A DNA stretch of 9,865 bases, taken from an uncultured Phenylobacterium sp. (lineage in GTDB: Bacteria > Pseudomonadota > Alphaproteobacteria > Caulobacterales > Caulobacteraceae). The notes beneath the pieces are model-generated. The model did no database searches and was not told where the DNA came from. It saw only the letters and a list, made by a program, of their open reading frames with translations. Shown here one piece after another: positions 4,918-9,865 of this stretch. Made by a program: the position numbers and the translations under genes. The stretch spans positions 1-9,865 of the forward strand of contig CAMFHW010000116.1 in assembly GCA_945952175.1 (NCBI GenBank). Reading direction: 5' to 3'. Position 1 is the first letter of the stretch; each line of letters opens with the position of its first letter.

Positions 4918-7900
4918 ATGAACTTGGCGCCGGTCGGCAAAGCGCTTTCGCGTGTCATGCTCGCGGGAATTGTGTCGGTTTTTGCAGGCTCCGTGGCCGT
5001 CGCTGGGCCCGGGCCCGCCCAGACCACGGTCGGGGTGGGGACCTTCGTTACGCCGACCGCCGCGGCCAGCTACTACAGCGGCCTCGGGTCCGCGGCGACC
5101 AGCGCCACGCCAGACCTCTATCCGGCCGGAACCTATCCCAAGGAGATCGTCGAGCTCGCCCGGGCGCTCAACAACAACCCGGACCAGATGTTCGAGTTCG
5201 TCCGGAACAACATCGAAATCAACTGGAGCTACGGCCTTCAGAAAGGCGCGCTGGGCGCGCTGGTGGACCGCTCGGGCACCGCCTTCGACCAGGCCATGCT
5301 GCTGGTCCAGCTCATCCGCCAGATCCCTGGCTACACGGCCACTTACAAGTATGGCACGATCAGCCTCACTCCGGCTCAATTCACGGCGTGGAGCGGGATC
5401 ACAGACCCGTCCGCCGCCTGCGAACTGCTCGCCAATGGCGGCATTCCGGGCGTCGTGAACGGCACGACCACCGCCACCTGCGACTATAGCCCAACCACCC
5501 TGACCTCCAACGTCGTCCTGTCCCACGTCTGGGTGCAGGTGACCGGCCCGAGTGGAACCTGGGTGTGGGATCCTTCCTACAAGCCCCATAGCTACGCGAC
5601 GAAGCCGAACCTGAAGTCGATCGCCGGGTTCTCCCAGTACCAAGCCTCGAGCAAGTCCACTGTCGGCGAGTCCAAGGGCGGCGATGGAACCTCGACGCCC
5701 CTGTGGGAGAGCAACCTCAACAACACGGCCCTGACCTCCTACAACATGGAGGGCTACGGCGCGGCCCTGCAGACCTGGCTGGACGCGAACGCCGCGTCCT
5801 ACAGTCTCGAAGACATGTTGGGTGTCGGGCGCATCACCGCGGCCACCACCTCGGAGATGGCCCACAACACCAGCCTCAGCTACGCGACGGAGTCCGGCTC
5901 ATGGTCGGGCGACATTCCCGACGCCTGGCGCACGACCCTGCGCGTCCAAGTGACCCGCAACACCACGGGCTCCGCGTCGCGCACAGCGCTTTCGGTCTTC
6001 GACCGGCTGCTCTTCGTCGACCAGATCTACGGTAAGAAGCTCGAGATCTGGTCGCGCAACAACGGGACGGGCGGCTCCGGCGCCGACACGCTGCGCCTGC
6101 TCGACGAAACCGGCGCCTCTACCATCGTGCAGTCGGGGCCCACCAACGCCGACGAGCCGGGCTACAACGCCGCCCAGATCACGCTGACGGCGAACCATCC
6201 CTACGCCGCCGCCAGCGGGACCTTCATGGACGACACCGTCGTCAAGCAGGCGATGATGTGGATGCCCCTGGTCGTCGTGAACAGCTGGGGCGAGGTCAAC
6301 AAGGGCTTCATCGACAAGTGGGGGGCGCGCGACGACAGCGACGCCCCGATCGTCAACCCCGCCGGCTGCGACACCTGCGACGTCTATGGACAGTCCGCCG
6401 GGGATGGCCGCCGCGAGCAGCTGGCCGCGGCCTGGTCGGCCCAGTCCTCGCGTGCGGGTCGCATCCATGCCGGCCTTGGCAATGGGCGCTACACCCATCA
6501 CCATTCCATCGGCATCGTCACCGCCGACACCGAACCGGGCCCCACGATCACCCAGAACCCGGACGGCTCGGGCGGCCACTGGTACCCGATCAACGACAGC
6601 TATGACCGCATCGATGTCGACGCGGCGTTCAGCTATTCGCGTCTGTGGACGGCCTATGACGCCGGCCAGAGCTACTATATCGACGTCTATGATCGCCGCG
6701 CCGGCATCCTGGCCATCGCCGCGACCCTGGACGCCCTGGAAGGCAGCGTCTCGGCCCAAATCGCCGACATGCCGGACACCGCCTCAACCGCCACCCGCAT
6801 CGAGTGGGGCAACGCCCCTCCTGGAGGCGTCGATGGCGATGCAGTTGGTGGGAGCGTCAGCCGCAAACTCTACTATTTTAAGACCCCCGCCCTCTACGCC
6901 GCCGCCACGAATTTCGCCAAGTTCGAAGGTCAGGCCTCGCTCACCGGCCTGTCCCCCAGCCCCTCGCACTCGCGCACGGCTGTCGTGCTCGGATCTGGCG
7001 AGGGCGGCAGCTGGCAGTCCGCGCTCACCACCACCATCAACACCTATCTGACCGCGGGCTTCGAGGTCACGGCCTCCGAGGAATCCTTCCTCGGCCCGGG
7101 CCAGCGCGGTGGCGCGTTCACGAAACAGAGCCCTGGGGTCTACGGCCACCTGTACACGCACCAGCGCGGCGGCGCCTTGGTCGCCATCAAGAACGACGCC
7201 AACGGCGACCCGGCCTTCATCGCCCACGTGGTGACGGGCACGGCCTACAACGCCAAGGGCGGCGGCGGCGGGGCCCAGGCCGGACACCAGAACCAGTACG
7301 ACCCCTCCAAGGCCGCCGACGTGCTGAAGGCCCGCTTCGTCGACCGCTCCAGCGCCATGGGCGTGGACCTGCTGTCGGGCGGCGTCACCTATACCAGCCC
7401 GGCCGAGGTCTCGGTGGGGCAGGGCGAGTTCCCCTACAAGCTCGGCGCCCAGATCATGTGGCGCGGGGGCGAAGTGAAGAGCCCGAACTTCGGGCCCGGC
7501 GTGCACACCGCCCCCCAGACTCCCTGGACCACCAACTGGCACAATGCGCTGAACCTCTCGAGCAGCGGCATGGAGGCCATGGGGATCACCGACGCCCGTA
7601 CGGCGGCCGGCACGCTCTCGGCCTTCATGACCATGCAGGACGTCTATCGTGAGAACCCCTATCCGGGCCGCGAGGGCACGGCCCTGCTCGCCGCCGCCTG
7701 GTGGGTCAAGCAGATCTCCGGCAATGTCGCCACCGTCAGCGTCGGGGCCGACACCCGCCAGTTCGTGCGGCGCATGCGCTACACCAACGGCACGACCAGC
7801 TGGATCACGCCAGGCCCCGGCATCGCCGAGACCCTGGTCCAGTCGGGCAGCCGCGCCGTCGCGCTGAACAATTGCGGCAAGAGCGTCTACGTCTCCACCC

Positions 7901-9865
7901 GCGGCTGGGATGACAGCGGCCTCTCGTTCGCGGTCCAGAAGGCCAATGGCGATGTCCAGAATTTTGGCTACTGGACCCAGCGCATCAATAACGGCGACTA
8001 TTGCAGCGACTTCCACGGGTTCCGCCTGAACACCTGGACCTTCCCGCAAGGCGTCACCGTCAGCCTGGCCTACACGAGCCCCGGAGCCTCCGGCGACCTG
8101 CCGGCCCTGTCCTCGGTGAGCAATTCGCTCGGCCGCTCGATCACCTTCACCAATGGCGGCATCCCGACGCCGGGCAGGACCGGTGGCTTCAGCGCGGGCA
8201 CGCGCACGATCTCGATGACCTGGGACGGCCTCGCCACCTCGACCCAGACCGATTCCGACAGCTCCGACAGCACCTGGCCGACCCTCACCACCAAGTTCGC
8301 CATCACGGTCGGCGGCGGCGGCGACAGCCTGCTGGGCGGCCGCTACCAGCTGACCGACGTCTGGACGGCGGACGACGCCTACAACGCCGCCACCCACTAC
8401 GACTATGACAGCCTCTATCGGGTGAAGCAGGCCAAGGACCGCCTGGGCGTGCTGGGCAGCCGGCCTGGCTACCAGTTCCATATCGCCGACGGCCTGCGCG
8501 GCGACCGGGTCGATCCGCTGGGCGGCGTCTACGCGGTCTATTACGACCTCGACAAGCACCCGATCCGGTTCATCGACGAACTCAACCAGTCGACCACAGC
8601 GGTCTATGACCGCATCGGCCGGATCCTCAACTACACCTATCCCGAAGGCGACAAGGAAGCCTTCGAGTACGACAGCCACAACAACACCACCAAGTACACC
8701 AAGTCCGCCAAGCCCGGCTCGGCGGAGGCCGGAACCTCCCTGGTCGTCCAGGCCACCTGGGACCAGACCTTCAACAAGCCGGCGACCATCACCGACGCGC
8801 GCGGCCATACCTCGAGCTTCACCTATTTCGCCTCGGGCAATGGCAAGGGGCTGATGCAGCAGGCCGTTCGCCCGCCCGCCGCCAGCGGCGGGACCGCGCC
8901 CACCTACGGCTTCACCTACAACGCCGCCGGCCAGCTGCTGACCTCGACCGACCCGACCAGCCTGGTGGTGTCGAACACCTATGACGCCAGCGGCTACCTG
9001 GCGACCACGACGACCGACCCGACCGGCCTGAACGCGACCACCACCTACACCACCAGCACCCTGGGCGACGTGCTCAGCGCCGATGGCCCGCTCACCGGCA
9101 CGGCCGACACGCTGCGCTACGCCTATGACGGCCGCCGCCGCAAGCTCCAGGAGACCCAGCCGGATCCGGGCGTGGGGACGAGCGCCGGCAAGCCCTATTC
9201 GGTGAAGACCGCCTATGACGCCATGGGCCGGGTCGCGAACAGCCAGGAAGGCTATGTGAGCGGCACGAGCTTCGTCTCGCTCAAGACCACCAGCTACCTC
9301 TACGACGCGGTCGGCAACCGGGTGCAGGAGACCCTGCCCCTGGTCGGCGGGGCGCCCTCCGGCGTGAAGAGCATCTGGTACGATGCGCTCAACCGCACGG
9401 TCTGCACCGCGATCCGGATGAACCCGGCCACCTTCACCGTCTCCCAGCCGGACGGCTGCTCGCAGGGTCCGCAGGTGGGCGACGATTTCGACCGGATCAC
9501 CAAGACGATCTATGACGCGGCCGGCCACGTGACCAAGGTCTGGGCGGGCCTGGGCTCGCCGGACGAGGAGGTGCTCTCTCAGTTCGCCTGGTCGCCGAAC
9601 GGCCAGCGGATCAGCGTGACCGACGGCAACGGCAACCTGACCGGCTACGCCTATGACGGCTTCGACCGGCTGGTGAAGGTGAGCTTCCCGAGCGTGACCC
9701 GCGGGGCAGGGACGACCAACAGCGCCGACTATGAGAGCTACGTCCTCGACGCCAACGGCAACCGCACGAGCCTGAGGAAGCGCTCGGGCGCGACGATCAC
9801 CTACGACTACGACTGGCTGGACCGGGTGACCCGCAAATATGGGGCGGCGACCTCGGTCGACTACA
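4918..9865 (+). CDS. Giant secreted RHS/YD-repeat protein with N-terminal transglutaminase-like domain (partial, 3' end outside window)
   Basis: The frame is open for 1649 codons to the window edge. Residues 1-35 are a signal peptide (hydrophobic MLAGIVSVFAGSVAVA, cleavage near PAQ). Residues about 75-225 resemble a transglutaminase-like domain: NNPDQMFEFVRNNI, then SGTAFDQAMLLVQLIRQ, and later HVWVQV with His203 and WVWDPSYK with Asp218. The position that normally holds the catalytic Cys aligns with Ala122, so this may be an inactive or structural version, as I recall for other RHS-linked members. Residues about 300-860 form a long region I cannot name; it contains a CDTC motif (484-487), a THHHS segment (526-530) and a glycine run (781-785). 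From about 872 (TNWHNALNLSSSGMEAMG) the RHS shell appears to begin, and from 1162 YD repeats are dense (YDSLYR, YDAMGR, YDAVGNR, YDANGNR-like). Such repeats form a hollow beta shell in known RHS/TcC proteins. The core and any toxin tip would be downstream. Confidence 0.87.
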   Translation, partial: MNLAPVGKALSRVMLAGIVSVFAGSVAVAGPGPAQTTVGVGTFVTPTAAASYYSGLGSAATSATPDLYPAGTYPKEIVELARALNNNPDQMFEFVRNNIEINWSYGLQKGALGALVDRSGTAFDQAMLLVQLIRQIPGYTATYKYGTISLTPAQFTAWSGITDPSAACELLANGGIPGVVNGTTTATCDYSPTTLTSNVVLSHVWVQVTGPSGTWVWDPSYKPHSYATKPNLKSIAGFSQYQASSKSTVGESKGGDGTSTPLWESNLNNTALTSYNMEGYGAALQTWLDANAASYSLEDMLGVGRITAATTSEMAHNTSLSYATESGSWSGDIPDAWRTTLRVQVTRNTTGSASRTALSVFDRLLFVDQIYGKKLEIWSRNNGTGGSGADTLRLLDETGASTIVQSGPTNADEPGYNAAQITLTANHPYAAASGTFMDDTVVKQAMMWMPLVVVNSWGEVNKGFIDKWGARDDSDAPIVNPAGCDTCDVYGQSAGDGRREQLAAAWSAQSSRAGRIHAGLGNGRYTHHHSIGIVTADTEPGPTITQNPDGSGGHWYPINDSYDRIDVDAAFSYSRLWTAYDAGQSYYIDVYDRRAGILAIAATLDALEGSVSAQIADMPDTASTATRIEWGNAPPGGVDGDAVGGSVSRKLYYFKTPALYAAATNFAKFEGQASLTGLSPSPSHSRTAVVLGSGEGGSWQSALTTTINTYLTAGFEVTASEESFLGPGQRGGAFTKQSPGVYGHLYTHQRGGALVAIKNDANGDPAFIAHVVTGTAYNAKGGGGGAQAGHQNQYDPSKAADVLKARFVDRSSAMGVDLLSGGVTYTSPAEVSVGQGEFPYKLGAQIMWRGGEVKSPNFGPGVHTAPQTPWTTNWHNALNLSSSGMEAMGITDARTAAGTLSAFMTMQDVYRENPYPGREGTALLAAAWWVKQISGNVATVSVGADTRQFVRRMRYTNGTTSWITPGPGIAETLVQSGSRAVALNNCGKSVYVSTRGWDDSGLSFAVQKANGDVQNFGYWTQRINNGDYCSDFHGFRLNTWTFPQGVTVSLAYTSPGASGDLPALSSVSNSLGRSITFTNGGIPTPGRTGGFSAGTRTISMTWDGLATSTQTDSDSSDSTWPTLTTKFAITVGGGGDSLLGGRYQLTDVWTADDAYNAATHYDYDSLYRVKQAKDRLGVLGSRPGYQFHIADGLRGDRVDPLGGVYAVYYDLDKHPIRFIDELNQSTTAVYDRIGRILNYTYPEGDKEAFEYDSHNNTTKYTKSAKPGSAEAGTSLVVQATWDQTFNKPATITDARGHTSSFTYFASGNGKGLMQQAVRPPAASGGTAPTYGFTYNAAGQLLTSTDPTSLVVSNTYDASGYLATTTTDPTGLNATTTYTTSTLGDVLSADGPLTGTADTLRYAYDGRRRKLQETQPDPGVGTSAGKPYSVKTAYDAMGRVANSQEGYVSGTSFVSLKTTSYLYDAVGNRVQETLPLVGGAPSGVKSIWYDALNRTVCTAIRMNPATFTVSQPDGCSQGPQVGDDFDRITKTIYDAAGHVTKVWAGLGSPDEEVLSQFAWSPNGQRISVTDGNGNLTGYAYDGFDRLVKVSFPSVTRGAGTTNSADYESYVLDANGNRTSLRKRSGATITYDYDWLDRVTRKYGAATSVDY
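8401..9865 (+). repeat. YD (RHS) repeat array within the large secreted protein
   Basis: Over residues 1162-1649 more than ten YD-type units occur at roughly 20-50 residue spacing, for example YDSLYRV, YDRIGRI, YDAMGRV, YDAVGNR, YDAAGHV, YDGFDRL and LDANGNR, several followed by T-D-G/P-N-G/T-G turns. This spacing and the G-N-R or G-R ending are characteristic of RHS/YD repeats. The array is still continuing at the window edge. Confidence 0.85.

Noticed and set aside
5003..5022. GC palindrome around GGGCCCGGGCCC near the start of the RHS gene
   Set aside because: It falls in the Gly/Pro/Ala-coding end of the signal peptide and is explained by GC-rich codons; an attenuating hairpin cannot be excluded but has no further support.
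4861..5865. 334-codon minus-strand frame opposite the signal peptide and transglutaminase-like region
   Set aside because: Antisense shadow of the RHS gene; no domain in its product, and it would cross the plus-strand promoter region.
6784..9528. 914-codon open frame on the minus strand opposite the RHS gene
   Set aside because: It is antisense to a frame with clear YD repeats. Its product is a low-complexity Gly/Val/Ala/Arg string without domains, as expected from the complement of GC-rich codons.

Overview
The window is GC-rich throughout, with long GC-rich shadow frames opposite the real genes. The best promoter (TTGACGG, 13 bases, GCTATAGG) resembles the Caulobacter-type housekeeping pattern. 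A Caulobacterales-like alphaproteobacterium (Caulobacter or Phenylobacterium style) is therefore my inference; no rRNA or other marker in the window fixes it. I see no tRNA, rRNA, CRISPR array, transposase or integrase.

Left part (1-1923, minus strand): two flavoprotein genes form an operon with an ATGA overlap. The upstream gene (583-1923) is a D-amino-acid-oxidase-fold oxidoreductase of the PuuB/OrdL type. The downstream gene (1-586, cut by the window edge) is a flavin monoamine oxidase with an N-terminal twin-arginine-like signal. Together they suggest oxidation of amines or polyamines, one enzyme in the cytoplasm and one possibly exported. A 14-base inverted repeat upstream of the operon could be an operator.

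Intergenic 1924-2412: no convincing gene. Its half nearer position 2412 is rich in inverted repeats and ends in a branched, cloverleaf-like set of hairpins directly after the stop codon of the next gene.

Middle (2413-4551, minus strand): a 712-residue secreted protein with a signal peptide, one pair of YD (RHS) motifs, a discoidin-like F5/8 type C domain, and a string of cadherin-like and Ig-like beta domains.

Divergent control region (4552-4917): 366 bases with several inverted repeats, including a perfect palindrome over the -35 box of the plus-strand promoter.

Right part (4918-9865, plus strand, open at the window edge): at least 1649 codons of a very large secreted RHS/YD-repeat protein. 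It has a signal peptide, a transglutaminase-like domain in which the usual catalytic cysteine position appears to be alanine, a long middle region I do not recognise, and many YD repeats. Its C-terminus, where any RHS core and variable tip would lie, is outside the window.

The most interesting unit is the divergent pair of exported YD proteins with its palindromic control region. A shared cell-surface role is plausible but is inference only.
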